Positions 1 through 8,694 of a stretch of 64,000 nt of DNA are shown here, one piece after another. The stretch covers positions 310,001 to 374,000 of the forward strand of contig JBQDYD010000004.1 in assembly GCA_051967755.1 (NCBI GenBank), read 5' to 3'. A program made the position numbers and the translations under genes. Below the pieces are notes generated by a model that worked only from the letters and a program-made list of their open reading frames with translations, ran no database searches and had not been told where the DNA came from. This stretch comes from UBA1672 sp051967755 (GTDB lineage Bacteria; Pseudomonadota; Alphaproteobacteria; Micavibrionales; Micavibrionaceae). The stretch's first letter is position 1, and each line of letters starts with the position of its first letter.

Positions 1-459
1 GCCTCTTGTTACAGTTTGCTTTTCCAAATCAACTTCGATCACCGCATCCGGGTTGTCTTTCGATTCCTGCATTAATTGATCGACTTGTTCTTGTGGTAAA
101 ACAATAGGTAAGATGCCGTTCTTAAAGCTATTATTGAAGAAGATATCTGCAAAACTTGGCGATATGATGCAGCGAAAACCCATATCCAAAATGGCCCAGG
201 GCGCATGCTCTCGCGAGGAACCGCAACCGAAATTCTCACCTGTAATCAGGATTTCCGCATCCTTATACTCAGGTTTATTAAGAGCGAAGTCGGGCAGCTC
301 GTTCCCGTCATCATCGTAACGAATATTAAAAAACGCGCTGACACCAAGGCCGGTACGCTTTACCGTTTTTAGAAATTGTTTGGGGATGATAATGTCCGTG
401 TCGACATTAATCATATCGAGCGGCGCAGCATTTGAATTGATTTTTGTAAACTTTTCCAT
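1..459 (-). CDS. leuD: 3-isopropylmalate dehydratase small subunit, partial
   Basis: Small subunit of isopropylmalate isomerase, which with LeuC interconverts 2- and 3-isopropylmalate in leucine biosynthesis. The start at 459 gives MEKFTKINSNAAPLDMINVD, followed by the family signatures DTDIIIPKQFLK and ENFGCGSSREHAPWAI, where the swivel-domain residues contact substrate. About 153 residues are present. The C-terminus (normally to about 200 residues) lies beyond the left edge, so the gene is cut by the window and not broken. It lies downstream of leuC on the same strand but is separated from it by two other genes. Identification is secure. Confidence 0.95.
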   Translation of the reverse strand, partial: MEKFTKINSNAAPLDMINVDTDIIIPKQFLKTVKRTGLGVSAFFNIRYDDDGNELPDFALNKPEYKDAEILITGENFGCGSSREHAPWAILDMGFRCIISPSFADIFFNNSFKNGILPIVLPQEQVDQLMQESKDNPDAVIEVDLEKQTVTRG

Positions 460-511
460 AGCCAAGATTTTTAAGTGGATATCGCCCGAAAATCAAGTGT
501 GATCTTTATTT

Positions 512-1333
512 TTACAGGCGCTGGCCTTCCGGCTCATCCGGATCGGGGGCATCGTGACTTTGAGCGGCGTCAACCTCAAGGCTTTGCTCATATTCTTCTA
601 TTTTCAGGGCTTTATATGCCTCATAGATAGTCGGGTCGAAGTGCCCCTCATAACGCGTTTCAATTTTTTCAAATAATGATGGCGGATCGAATTTATCACC
701 GCGCTCTATCTGATGCGGGCGCGGGTGTGTCAGGCCGTCATAATGTTCAACTAAAGAAGCTAGTTTTGCGGGGTTAGAAAGCTGATCACCTGTCAGGCCA
801 TAATGTCCTTCGCCGTTAATCGCTTCATGATGGTGTTTTATGATATCGAGCGCCAAGCCCTTGAACGGGTGGTCGACATCCTTAAATGTTTCAGAGAATT
901 TCTCGACCCCTAAATTCACATGTGATCGCTTTTGTGATTTTTGTTCGGTGGTTGGCGTGCCGTCAATATCCCATATCTCAGGGGATAATTCAGGTTTTCC
1001 CAAATCATGGATCAGAGTTGCGTAATACATGTTATTTGCGACACGATCGCCAAGCCCCAACGCGGCGCATGTGTTTTTTACATCTTCTGCTGCATCTAAT
1101 GCGTGCTGATGAAACACGTAATCTGATTTTAAATCGCGTTGTTGATCATAATCATCCAACACTTGGAGTTGTTCTTCGATAAAGGGTTTAAAGACGGTCT
1201 GACAAACATGATCAGTTTCGAAATCAAAGTCATCGGGCCAACCTTCTTGCATCAGGCGCTCATGCGAATAGCCTACAGGTTCTGCCCTGTTGTTCGCTGC
1301 TTTTTCTGAAAAACGCATGTTCATTTTATACAC
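512..1333 (-). CDS. HD-domain protein, degenerate HD-GYP type
   Basis: A 273-residue cytoplasmic protein. An HD pair is visible in ATLIHDLGKPELSPEIWD (about residue 108-125). Further on come HHHEAINGEGHYG and then ASLVEHYDGLTHPRPHQ. This order matches HD-GYP cyclic-di-GMP phosphodiesterases, whose second block reads HHExxDGxGYP and whose third reads aDxyDALTsxRpY. Here GYP is replaced by GHYG and the Asp of the third block by Glu, so metal binding and substrate may differ. No sensor domain is evident. ATGs at codons 1, 4 and 6 are all possible starts. Whether it is active on cyclic dinucleotides cannot be told from sequence. It sits between leuC and leuD. Confidence 0.75.
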   Translation of the reverse strand: MYKMNMRFSEKAANNRAEPVGYSHERLMQEGWPDDFDFETDHVCQTVFKPFIEEQLQVLDDYDQQRDLKSDYVFHQHALDAAEDVKNTCAALGLGDRVANNMYYATLIHDLGKPELSPEIWDIDGTPTTEQKSQKRSHVNLGVEKFSETFKDVDHPFKGLALDIIKHHHEAINGEGHYGLTGDQLSNPAKLASLVEHYDGLTHPRPHQIERGDKFDPPSLFEKIETRYEGHFDPTIYEAYKALKIEEYEQSLEVDAAQSHDAPDPDEPEGQRL

Positions 1334-1422
1334 CCAATTGATAAAAAAGCTCAGTTATTCTGAATCTTATAATGAATGTAATACTTTAGAGTTAATTTTG
1401 TCAAATTACACAAGATGACGCA

Positions 1423-1896
1423 TTAGCCATTATCCAAACTATCAGAAGAGGGGCCTTCTTCGCGTGGGTGAAGCGGGATCGGCTCTTTGCGAATAATCGG
1501 GATATGACCACCCCACGCATTAAACAGCGCAGACTCCAGTTTTGAGATATCCTCATGCTCTAGCTCGGTCGCATCTTCAGGCACAAAATGGGTCTGTCCG
1601 TCTTTGCGCCCATCACCAATGGGGCACATCATGTAAAACTCATCTTCATTAGGAAAAGGGGATGCAAACACCTCCGGCGCATGTGCGGAATGCCCGTAAA
1701 ATGTATCTGTGCGTGCAACAAGGAATTTTAGCCCCAAACGACCTGCCAGATCGCTCAGTTCTTGTTTTTCTGCATCTTGCGTATCATTAAGCTCAATAGA
1801 TCTTAGGATTGCGTCCTTAGATGTCCCGCCTAGGCGAAACCATTTCACATTCTGGTTTGCGGCCAGACCGCCTTCGGGCTTAGAGCTCTCTGACAT
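1423..1896 (-). CDS. Hypothetical protein between leuC and leuD
   Basis: A 157-residue protein that I do not recognise. It is soluble, with no signal peptide or membrane segment, and has acidic stretches toward the C-terminus. Its start overlaps the 3' end of leuC by 17 bases, which suggests translational coupling and a real gene. The middle contains an aromatic-rich segment (DTFYGHSAHAPEVFASPF) and a CPIGDGRKDGQTHF patch that could be a small fold core. It is followed after about 90 bases by the HD-domain gene, so both may be co-transcribed with leuCD. No function is proposed. Confidence 0.7.
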   Translation of the reverse strand: MSESSKPEGGLAANQNVKWFRLGGTSKDAILRSIELNDTQDAEKQELSDLAGRLGLKFLVARTDTFYGHSAHAPEVFASPFPNEDEFYMMCPIGDGRKDGQTHFVPEDATELEHEDISKLESALFNAWGGHIPIIRKEPIPLHPREEGPSSDSLDNG

Positions 1897-3280
1897 CTGT
1901 TAATTTCCCTGTAATCGCTGCGGCTGCTGCCATCGCGGGGGAGAGGAGGTGCGTACGTCCGCCGCGCCCTTGACGCCCTTCGAAATTTCTGTTTGATGTC
2001 GAAGCGCAACGCTCACCCGGTTTAAGTTGATCCGGGTTCATACCAAGGCACATTGAACACCCTGGCTCTCTCCAGTCAAAACCTGCTTCGATAAGAATAT
2101 CGGCTATGCCTTCTTCCTCTGCCATGGCTTTGACTAAGCCTGATCCCGGAACCACCATAGCCTCAACGGAGCCAGCAACTTTTTTACCCTTTGCGATTTT
2201 TGCAACTTCGCGCAGGTCTTCTATGCGGGCATTTGTACAAGACCCGATAAAGACTTTATCAATTTCTATGTCTTGCATGCGCGTGCCTGCTTCCAGTCCC
2301 ATATATTCCAACATTCTGACCACTGAATTTTGTTTGTTCGGATCATCAAAATCAGTCGGCGCGGGAACGGATCCCGTGATCGAAATAACATCCTCAGGCG
2401 TTGTGCCCCATGTCACTGTCGGGGAAATATCTTCGGCTTTTAGTACGATTTCCTTATCGTATTCCGCGCCCTCATCACTGAACAGGGTTTTCCAGTATGC
2501 AATGGCCTTATCCAGATTTTCACCTTTCGGTGCCATCGGGCGGCCTTTGATATAGTTAAATGTGGTTTCATCCGGTGCGACCAAACCTGCGCGTGCGCCG
2601 CCTTCGATCGACATATTACAAATGGTCATGCGTCCTTCCATAGAAAGAGCGCGCACAGCTTCGCCTGCATATTCAATAACGTGGCCTGTGCCGCCTGCCG
2701 TACCGATTTCACCGATGATTTTCAAAATCATGTCCTTTGCCGTGACCCCAGTCGGCAGTTGCCCGTCCACAGTGATGCGCATATTTTTGGCGCGTTTTTG
2801 GATAAGGGTTTGCGTCGCCAAAACATGCTCAACCTCGGATGTACCGATACCAAATGCAAGCGCGCCAAATGCGCCATGTGTTGAGGTGTGGGAGTCACCG
2901 CAAACGATGGTCATACCGGGCTGCGTGAAGCCTTGTTCTGGCCCGATAATATGCACAATCCCTTGTCTTTTATCTGTCAGGTCAAATAGCTCAACGCCGA
3001 AATCTTCACAGTTTTTGCGAAGTGTTTCGATTTGAATGCGGCTGTCTTCTTCCTCAATCGGTAATGAGCGATCGGTTGTCGGCACGTTATGATCCATCAC
3101 AGCCAGAGTGTTCTCAAGCTTACGCACTTTACGTCCTGCCATACGCAGACCTTCGAACGCCTGTGGTGAAGTCACCTCATGCACGAGGTGGCGATCAATG
3201 TAGATCAGGCAGGTGCCGTCTTCTGATTGATCAATCACATGGTCGTCCCAAATTTTTTCATATAAACTGCGCGGTTTCAT
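1880..3280 (-). CDS. leuC: 3-isopropylmalate dehydratase large subunit
   Basis: Large, [4Fe-4S]-bearing subunit of isopropylmalate isomerase (leucine pathway), an aconitase-superfamily enzyme. At 466 residues it has the normal LeuC length. Visible signatures are CGDSHTSTHGAFGALAFGIG (about residue 129), GSCTNARIEDLR with the first cluster cysteine, and GCSMCLGMNPDQL with the other two. The ATG at 3280 is preceded by a GAGGTAA-type ribosome site. It heads a minus-strand series leuC, unknown, HD protein, leuD; in many relatives leuC and leuD are adjacent or nearly so. It lies downstream of rplS, a common alphaproteobacterial arrangement, but two plus-strand genes intervene here. Confidence 0.97.
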   Translation of the reverse strand: MKPRSLYEKIWDDHVIDQSEDGTCLIYIDRHLVHEVTSPQAFEGLRMAGRKVRKLENTLAVMDHNVPTTDRSLPIEEEDSRIQIETLRKNCEDFGVELFDLTDKRQGIVHIIGPEQGFTQPGMTIVCGDSHTSTHGAFGALAFGIGTSEVEHVLATQTLIQKRAKNMRITVDGQLPTGVTAKDMILKIIGEIGTAGGTGHVIEYAGEAVRALSMEGRMTICNMSIEGGARAGLVAPDETTFNYIKGRPMAPKGENLDKAIAYWKTLFSDEGAEYDKEIVLKAEDISPTVTWGTTPEDVISITGSVPAPTDFDDPNKQNSVVRMLEYMGLEAGTRMQDIEIDKVFIGSCTNARIEDLREVAKIAKGKKVAGSVEAMVVPGSGLVKAMAEEEGIADILIEAGFDWREPGCSMCLGMNPDQLKPGERCASTSNRNFEGRQGRGGRTHLLSPAMAAAAAITGKLTDVREL

Positions 3281-3443
3281 AAATTACCTCTATGTCGCTT
3301 CTTGTGCGTTAATAACAGCATATTGATAGTGCTAAATGCTGGATTTGTCGAGTTTTTGTAAAAATTTTTATTTGCAAAAACACCCTAATATCGGGCAGTA
3401 TTATGATAATAAATAAATAAAAACAAAAAAATGGGTGATTATT

Positions 3444-4118
3444 ATGAATTTGGACAATTTGTCTCCGGTCTTTACAGGTGGTACTACGCAACATGCATAT
3501 GATGTGCATTTGCTTGCGCAACGTTCTGATGGCTCTCTTGTTGATCAGCAAATGAATTTCAGTCCGGCAGAAGCTGTTTATTACAGGTCACACGGTATGA
3601 TGCGGCCGCTGGATGTTGATAAGCTTGCTGATGATGGTGTTTTACCGAATGCCGACCGTACAGCGACGTACTATAGTTTTGATGATTACGCCAAAACCGT
3701 AACCAATGATTATAACGAAGCACAAAAGGGTGCTGCCGAGTTATATAACAAGATTTTTGATGTGGTGGATCCTTCAAGGCCTGATTTGAAGCAGGTTGTC
3801 GTATCCGATTTGGATGACCGCGCAAATATGGATTGGAAAACGACCGATTATATTATGCAATATGCAGCTTTGGGCGCGGAAAACTATATGAAAGAAAATG
3901 GCTTTGATCCTGATATGCAGTCTCTGATCGACCAAACCGAGTTAACGCGTCAATTATTGGCAAATACTGGGGCTAGAATTCAGGAAGCTTCAGTCTTCTC
4001 AGAGCAGCTGAATGAGCCCGCGCCGCCGGGGGCAAACTTCACGCAAAATGATTTCAGTATTGATAATTATCTTGGCAGTGTTCCAACGATAACGTCTGGT
4101 GCAGAAGTCAAAGTATAA
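3444..4118 (+). CDS. Hypothetical protein
   Basis: About 224 residues, not recognised. It is predicted soluble and acidic, with no signal peptide or membrane helix. The ATG at 3444 is preceded five bases earlier by GGGTGA; a GTG at 3435 in the same frame is the alternative start. The N-terminal part reads like a small beta-rich segment (TTQHAYDVHLLAQRSDG), followed by a long helical, charged middle. It lies on the plus strand between the minus-strand rplS and leuC genes, with another unknown gene after it, so the pair interrupts an otherwise conserved neighbourhood. A 7-bp inverted repeat (AAGCTTT/AAAGCTT, 4123-4145) follows the stop without a T-run. Confidence 0.65.
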   Translation: MNLDNLSPVFTGGTTQHAYDVHLLAQRSDGSLVDQQMNFSPAEAVYYRSHGMMRPLDVDKLADDGVLPNADRTATYYSFDDYAKTVTNDYNEAQKGAAELYNKIFDVVDPSRPDLKQVVVSDLDDRANMDWKTTDYIMQYAALGAENYMKENGFDPDMQSLIDQTELTRQLLANTGARIQEASVFSEQLNEPAPPGANFTQNDFSIDNYLGSVPTITSGAEVKV

Positions 4119-4213
4119 TCAAGCTTTCATACCCATAAAGCTTAACCGTATATAAACCTTTTCCTAATACTATATTTGTTGCAGGGCAATATCTTATTAG
4201 GGAAGGTTTTTTT

Positions 4214-4597
4214 ATGTCACATATTTCGTTCAACCAGATTGGTGTGCGTGCATCGTTTGATGCAGATCAACGTAGTGCAAAACCATCGATCACATTTGCT
4301 GATCCATCATATGCAAAGGCCAGTCTGGTATTATTAGATATTGAAGATATGTCGGTTCATGTTGTTATGCATGAAGGGATATTTTTGATTGGTCAGGCTA
4401 CGGGTGAATTTGTAGAGAATGCGATGAAGTCAATGGAAGTGCAGCTTTGCGCGGAGCTAAGTAACGGTGACCGCATTTCTCTTCAAGCACCCGTGAGCAT
4501 TTCAGGAAAAGCAAGTGCAGAAAATGTTATTCCGTTAACTGCAGGTGATATGCCGAGTGTTGCATCCGGAGGGTTTGCAATCACATCATTGGCTTAA
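4214..4597 (+). CDS. Hypothetical protein
   Basis: A 127-residue protein with no recognisable family. It has no signal peptide. The sequence alternates hydrophobic residues (KASLVLLDIEDMSVHVVMHEGIFLI) in a way that suggests beta strands. A ribosome site AGGGAAGG lies about eight bases before the ATG. It follows the unknown gene at 3444 by 95 bases on the same strand and is closed by a clear hairpin terminator shared with rplS. It is probably lineage-specific; its function is unknown. Confidence 0.6.
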   Translation: MSHISFNQIGVRASFDADQRSAKPSITFADPSYAKASLVLLDIEDMSVHVVMHEGIFLIGQATGEFVENAMKSMEVQLCAELSNGDRISLQAPVSISGKASAENVIPLTAGDMPSVASGGFAITSLA

Positions 4598-4631
4598 AGA
4601 TTTTTCTAAGCCATATAATTATAGATATAAA

Positions 4632-4654
4632 AAAAGAGCCGATGTGGCTCTTTT
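4632..4654. terminator. Bidirectional intrinsic terminator
   Basis: AAAAGAGCC, a five-base loop, then GGCTCTTTT: a perfect 9-bp stem with A/T tracts on both sides. It lies between the convergent 4214-4597 gene and rplS and can serve both. Confidence 0.8.
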
Positions 4655-4682
4655 CTTTTGAATTCTTATATTAAGAGGGCAG

Positions 4683-5102
4683 TTACTTTTTCGCTGCTTT
4701 TTTCTCTTTTTTGCCTTTTGCTTCGCGTGGCTCGATACCATGACCTGTTGTACGCTCTGTAATACGTGCTGATTTACCGCGACGATCACGAAGATAGTAT
4801 AGCTTCGCACGACGAACAGAACCGCGGCGAATAAGTTCGATAGAGTCTACACGCGTGCTCCAAAGTGGGAATACACGCTCAACGCCTTCACCGTAACTGA
4901 TTTTACGTACTGTGAAGCTTTCGTTGATGCCAGAGCCTTCGCGCGCAATACATACGCCTTCGAATGCCTGAATACGCTCACGCGTACCTTCTTTAATTTT
5001 TACGTTAACTTTAACTGTGTCACCGGCACCGAAGTTAGGAACTTCTTTTGTACCTTGTAATTTTTCAAGCTGCTTAGCTTCAAATTTTTGTAGTGTGTTC
5101 AT
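4683..5102 (-). CDS. rplS: 50S ribosomal protein L19
   Basis: Large-subunit ribosomal protein located at the 30S/50S interface. The 139 residues include the L19 signatures FGAGDTVKVNVKIKEGTRER, EGVCIAREGSG and RRGSVRRAKLYYLRDRRGKSARI. The C-terminus is extended by a lysine-rich tail beyond the usual 115-125 residues. It is the last gene of the ffh-rpsP-rimM-trmD-rplS series, separated from trmD by a 141-base gap that includes a small GCAA-capped hairpin. A terminator follows at 4632. Confidence 0.97.
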   Translation of the reverse strand: MNTLQKFEAKQLEKLQGTKEVPNFGAGDTVKVNVKIKEGTRERIQAFEGVCIAREGSGINESFTVRKISYGEGVERVFPLWSTRVDSIELIRRGSVRRAKLYYLRDRRGKSARITERTTGHGIEPREAKGKKEKKAAKK

Positions 5103-5243
5103 GGTTTTATACCTTTTCTATCCTTTATCAGAACCCGATTTCGAATATCATACATAATGTGTGATACCGGCGGTTCACTTATCTTTTTTACTGGATTGCT
5201 CCAAGATGTGGCTCTTTTATATCATAGAGTCGTAAATGACAAG

Positions 5244-5954
5244 TTATTTTTTTGAATTTATGTAGGCTTCCCAAAGGTCTGGACGTTTTTTTTGCGTAAT
5301 ATTTTCCGCCTGTTCCTGTCGCCATTTTTCAATGTTTTTATGATGACCTGAGGTGAGGACATCAGGAATGGTTCTGGTGACACCGTTCGTGTCTGTCCAT
5401 TCACTTGGGCGGGTATAGTGGGGATATTCCAAAAGCCCCGAAGCGAAGCTTTCCTCATCAGGGGTGTGTGCGTTGCCCATAACCCCGTCCAGCAGGCGAA
5501 TACATGCATCCATCATGATCATTGCGGCAGGCTCTCCGCCTGAGAGAACATAATCACCGATGCTGATTTCTTCAAAATCATGCGCGTCCAAAAGGCGCTG
5601 ATCTACGCCCTCATAACGACCGCATAGCACCGTGATGACAGGCTCTCTCGTCAAACTCTGAACCAGTTGTTGCGTCAGAGGTTTTCCACGCGGGCTCATA
5701 TAGATTTTGCGGCCTTGCGTCGGAAGGGAGAGCAGGGCGCTTTCGATGATATCGGCGCGCATGACCATTCCCGCACCGCCGCCGCTTGGTGTGTCATCAA
5801 CGCTTTTGTGAATGCCTGTGGCGTGATCACGAATATTGGTGCAGTCATAGCTCCACATCCCCTTATCCAAGGCTTTGCCACTGAGGGACATGCCAAGCGT
5901 GCCCGGAAACATTTCAGGGAAAAGGGTCAGTATATTAACGTGCCAGTTGCTCAT
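5244..5954 (-). CDS. trmD: tRNA (guanine-37-N1)-methyltransferase
   Basis: SPOUT-class enzyme that makes m1G37 in tRNAs, needed for reading-frame maintenance. The start chosen (MSNWHVNILTLFPEMF) is the ATG at 5954, one base after the rimM stop, giving 236 residues; a longer open frame exists but overlaps rimM. The trefoil-knot cofactor site is visible as VLCGRYEGVDQR and ISIGDYVLSGGEPAAMI, and SGGGAGMVM marks the substrate end. It is coupled to rimM upstream and followed by rplS, the classic order. Confidence 0.96.
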   Translation of the reverse strand: MSNWHVNILTLFPEMFPGTLGMSLSGKALDKGMWSYDCTNIRDHATGIHKSVDDTPSGGGAGMVMRADIIESALLSLPTQGRKIYMSPRGKPLTQQLVQSLTREPVITVLCGRYEGVDQRLLDAHDFEEISIGDYVLSGGEPAAMIMMDACIRLLDGVMGNAHTPDEESFASGLLEYPHYTRPSEWTDTNGVTRTIPDVLTSGHHKNIEKWRQEQAENITQKKRPDLWEAYINSKK

Positions 5955-5955
5955 G

Positions 5956-6480
5956 TTATTTAATGATAAATTGTTCTGCGTTACTAATCGTAACGGTTTT
6001 TGCCTCAAGATCAATATCTCCCACCGCTTCATGCAACAGGGGGATGTAGTAGGTCGATCCTGATTTCGGCTTAATCTCTAATAAATCACCTGCGCCAAAG
6101 TCAGGGACGCTTATGACTTCACCGATGACATTTTGATTGGCATCGATAACCTGAATGCCAAGCAAGTCTTCTATATAGAAACTATTATTATCTTCGATAT
6201 CCGGGAGATCAGCACGCGGAATATATAGCTCGTGTTTGAGTGTCTTTGCAATCTCTGGCGTGGTTACACCATCAATTTGGGCAAGGACAAATTTCCCCAT
6301 TGAGTTCTTAACGGTGATGGTCAGGGTTTCACGGCCGGTTTTACCGATAAAGAGTGCCCCGTTTAGTAGCGAAATATCTTCGCAATAGGGCAAAATTTTA
6401 ACCAGCCCTTTCACACCATGCGCGGAGTTTATCTTGCCGATGCAAATACGTTTTTCCACGTGTGTGTCAGGACTGGTCAT
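5956..6480 (-). CDS. rimM: Ribosome maturation factor RimM
   Basis: 16S rRNA processing factor that binds ribosomal protein S19 during 30S assembly. It has 174 residues. The N-terminal barrel starts with CIGKINSAHGVKGLVKI, and the PRC-barrel carries FYIEDLLGIQVIDANQNVIGEV and FGAGDLLEIKP. A ribosome site AGGA precedes the ATG at the expected distance. It lies between rpsP (30 bases upstream) and trmD (one base downstream). Confidence 0.95.
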   Translation of the reverse strand: MTSPDTHVEKRICIGKINSAHGVKGLVKILPYCEDISLLNGALFIGKTGRETLTITVKNSMGKFVLAQIDGVTTPEIAKTLKHELYIPRADLPDIEDNNSFYIEDLLGIQVIDANQNVIGEVISVPDFGAGDLLEIKPKSGSTYYIPLLHEAVGDIDLEAKTVTISNAEQFIIK

Positions 6481-6510
6481 GTTTGTTATCCTAAGAAGGG
6501 TAAGAGGGGA

Positions 6511-6978
6511 TTAGTCCTCTTTCTTTTCTTCTTCAGCCGGAGCTTCTTCAGCAGCAGCTTCTTCTGCCGGTGCTTCTTCTGCGGCAGCTGCAGCAGCTTT
6601 TGCTTCTTCTTCTGCGGCTTTCGCAGCTTCTTCAGCAGCTTTACGCTTCTCTTCTTTTTCCTCGATCAACATCTTAGCTTTTTCGCCAGGAGCTGATTTT
6701 TTCGGACGGTTAGGCTGTTCAGGCATGTCGATCAAACCTGCTTTACCTAGGAAAATTGCTACACGCTCTGATGGTTTCGCGCCTTGATCCAACCAGTACT
6801 TTAGACGGTCTTCAATAAGCTGTACGCGCTGCTCATTATCATCATTAAGAAGTGGGTTATAAGTACCAAGTCTTTCGATGTAACGGCCATCACGTGGCAT
6901 ACGTTTATCCGCAACAACGATGCGGTAGAATGGGCGTTTTTTACGTCCGCCTCGAGACAATCTGATTGCTAGTGCCAT
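6511..6978 (-). CDS. rpsP: 30S ribosomal protein S16 with Ala/Glu-rich tail
   Basis: Small-subunit protein needed for 30S assembly. The first 85 or so residues are canonical S16 (MALAIRLSRGGRKKRPFYRI, DGRYIERLGTYNPL). The remaining roughly 70 residues form a low-complexity tail of Ala, Glu and Lys, making 155 in total against about 80-90 in E. coli. Such tails are known in alphaproteobacteria, though this is a long one. A strong AAGGAG precedes the ATG by seven bases. It is co-oriented after ffh (78-base gap). Confidence 0.96.
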   Translation of the reverse strand: MALAIRLSRGGRKKRPFYRIVVADKRMPRDGRYIERLGTYNPLLNDDNEQRVQLIEDRLKYWLDQGAKPSERVAIFLGKAGLIDMPEQPNRPKKSAPGEKAKMLIEEKEEKRKAAEEAAKAAEEEAKAAAAAAEEAPAEEAAAEEAPAEEEKKED

Positions 6979-7056
6979 GTTTTTTCTCCTTCAAATTCAA
7001 ACATTTAATTCAGATCAACGGATAACCAAATCTATGGCTATCTGGTGATATGAACG

Positions 7057-8631
7057 TTATTTCTTCTTCTTTTTCTTTCGGTTTTTCTTACTACCACCAC
7101 GCATGCCGGGCATCGCGCCGCCGCCCATACCGGGGAGGCCGCCACCTGCACCGCCCATACCGGCAAGCGGATTACCACCGCCTGCGAACGGGTTCGGGCC
7201 AAGCGGGCTTTCCTCTGATGCCGCCGCCATATCCGCGCCAAGGGCATTCGGGTCCATGCTTTGTGCCATCAATTCCATCTCATCGGCTTTGCCGCCCATC
7301 ATGTCTTTCATCATGCCCATCATTTGGCCTTTGCCCATTTTGCGCATGCGTTTCATCATGACTTGCATTTGTTTTTGCTGTTTCACAAGTGCGTTAATGT
7401 CTTGAACGGTTGTGCCTGATCCTGCCGCGATACGCTTTTTGCGAGAGCCATTCATAAGCTCGGGCTTTTCGCGCTCTCTTGGGGTCATAGACAGGATAAT
7501 GGCTTCTTGCTTTTTGATGATACTGTCATCAAAGCCAGCTTCTTCAAGCTTACCAGCCATTCCGCTCAGGCCGGGCATAAGCTTCATGAGGGAGCCCATA
7601 CCGCCCATTTTATTCATCTGGCGGATTTGAGAGAGCAGATCGTTAAAGTCGAACTTACCCTTCTTGAATTTCTTCGCCATTTTCTCGGCTTCGGCCTGAT
7701 CAACGGTTTCCACGGCTTTCTCAACCAAGGACACCACATCACCCATACCAAGAATACGACCCGCGACACGTTCAGGGTGGAACGGTTCAACTTCTGTCCA
7801 CTTCTCACCAACACCGATCAGTTTGATTGGCTTGCCTGTTACGGCTTTCATGCTCATCGCCGCACCGCCGCGTGCATCACCATCAACACGGGTTAGCATG
7901 ATACCTGTAATGGACACGCGCTCATCAAAGATTTTTGCCGTGTTCACGGCATCCTGACCAGTCATTGCGTCGGCAACGAGCAGGGTTTCAACAGGGTTGG
8001 TCGCTTTTTTGATGTTTTCGACTTCCTGCATCAATTCTTCGTCAATCGACAGACGACCCGCAGTATCGAGCATAACCACGTCATAGCCGCCCTTACGCCC
8101 TTCATCCATCGCGCGCTTGGCGATATCGACAGGCTTTTGTCCCTCAATGATAGGCAGGGTATCAATCTCTGTCTGCTCACCCAGAATTTTAAGTTGCTCT
8201 TGCGCGGCAGGGCGGTAAACGTCCAGTGAGGCCATCAGCACTTTTTTATTGTGCTTTTCACCCAGAATTTTTGAAATTTTCGCGGTTGATGTTGTTTTAC
8301 CAGACCCCTGCAAACCAACCATCAGATACGCACAAGGCGCGGTCGCGAATTTCAGATCCGCGCTCTCACTGCCCAACATTTCAACAAGGGCATCATGAAC
8401 GATTTTGATGACTTGCTGCGCGGGATTAACGCCTTTGACCACGTCTTGTCCAACGGCTTTGTCTTTAATGGTCGCGATAAAGTCTTTAACAACAGGAAGG
8501 GCAACGTCCGCCTCAAGCAAGGCAATGCGGATTTCACGGGAAACCGCCATCACGTCATTTTCACTTAAAGAGGCTTTCCCTCTCAGTTTTGAAAATACGC
8601 CGCCTAATTTTTCGCTCAATGAGTCGAACAT
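7057..8631 (-). CDS. ffh: Signal recognition particle GTPase Ffh
   Basis: SRP54 homologue that binds 4.5S RNA and signal sequences and delivers nascent chains to FtsY. The start MFDSLSEKLGGVFSKLRG at 8631 gives 524 residues; an in-frame extension to 8916 would run across the dapF start and is rejected. G-domain motifs are GLQGSGKTTSTAK, DVYRPAAQEQL, DTAGRL and TRVDGDARGG. The Met-rich M domain follows, with GSGTTVQDINALVKQ. The end is a Gly/Pro/Met-rich stretch and a run of lysines (KKNRKKKKKK), longer than in E. coli (453 residues). GAAGG lies six bases before the ATG. It is first in the rpsP-rimM-trmD-rplS series. Confidence 0.96.
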   Translation of the reverse strand: MFDSLSEKLGGVFSKLRGKASLSENDVMAVSREIRIALLEADVALPVVKDFIATIKDKAVGQDVVKGVNPAQQVIKIVHDALVEMLGSESADLKFATAPCAYLMVGLQGSGKTTSTAKISKILGEKHNKKVLMASLDVYRPAAQEQLKILGEQTEIDTLPIIEGQKPVDIAKRAMDEGRKGGYDVVMLDTAGRLSIDEELMQEVENIKKATNPVETLLVADAMTGQDAVNTAKIFDERVSITGIMLTRVDGDARGGAAMSMKAVTGKPIKLIGVGEKWTEVEPFHPERVAGRILGMGDVVSLVEKAVETVDQAEAEKMAKKFKKGKFDFNDLLSQIRQMNKMGGMGSLMKLMPGLSGMAGKLEEAGFDDSIIKKQEAIILSMTPREREKPELMNGSRKKRIAAGSGTTVQDINALVKQQKQMQVMMKRMRKMGKGQMMGMMKDMMGGKADEMELMAQSMDPNALGADMAAASEESPLGPNPFAGGGNPLAGMGGAGGGLPGMGGGAMPGMRGGSKKNRKKKKKK

Positions 8632-8656
8632 GTAAAAACCTTCATAACAAAATTGG

Positions 8657-8694
8657 CCGCAGTGAGCGTAAATTCGCCGACTGCGGTGTACCGC
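8657..8694 (-). promoter_or_regulatory. Alternative hairpins in ffh leader
   Basis: On the minus strand, just before ffh, CCGCAGT (8686-8680) pairs with ACTGCGG (8663-8657). The CCGC of that left arm can instead pair with GCGG immediately upstream (8694-8683). The two stems are mutually exclusive. The downstream stem ends about 15 bases before the ribosome site. Only the sequence complementarity is seen; a regulatory role is inferred. Confidence 0.3.

Noticed and set aside
6418..6696. Phe/Ser/Cys-rich plus-strand frame opposite rpsP
   Set aside because: It is the complement of the Ala/Glu/Lys repeat tail of S16, which gives Phe/Ser/Cys runs on the other strand.
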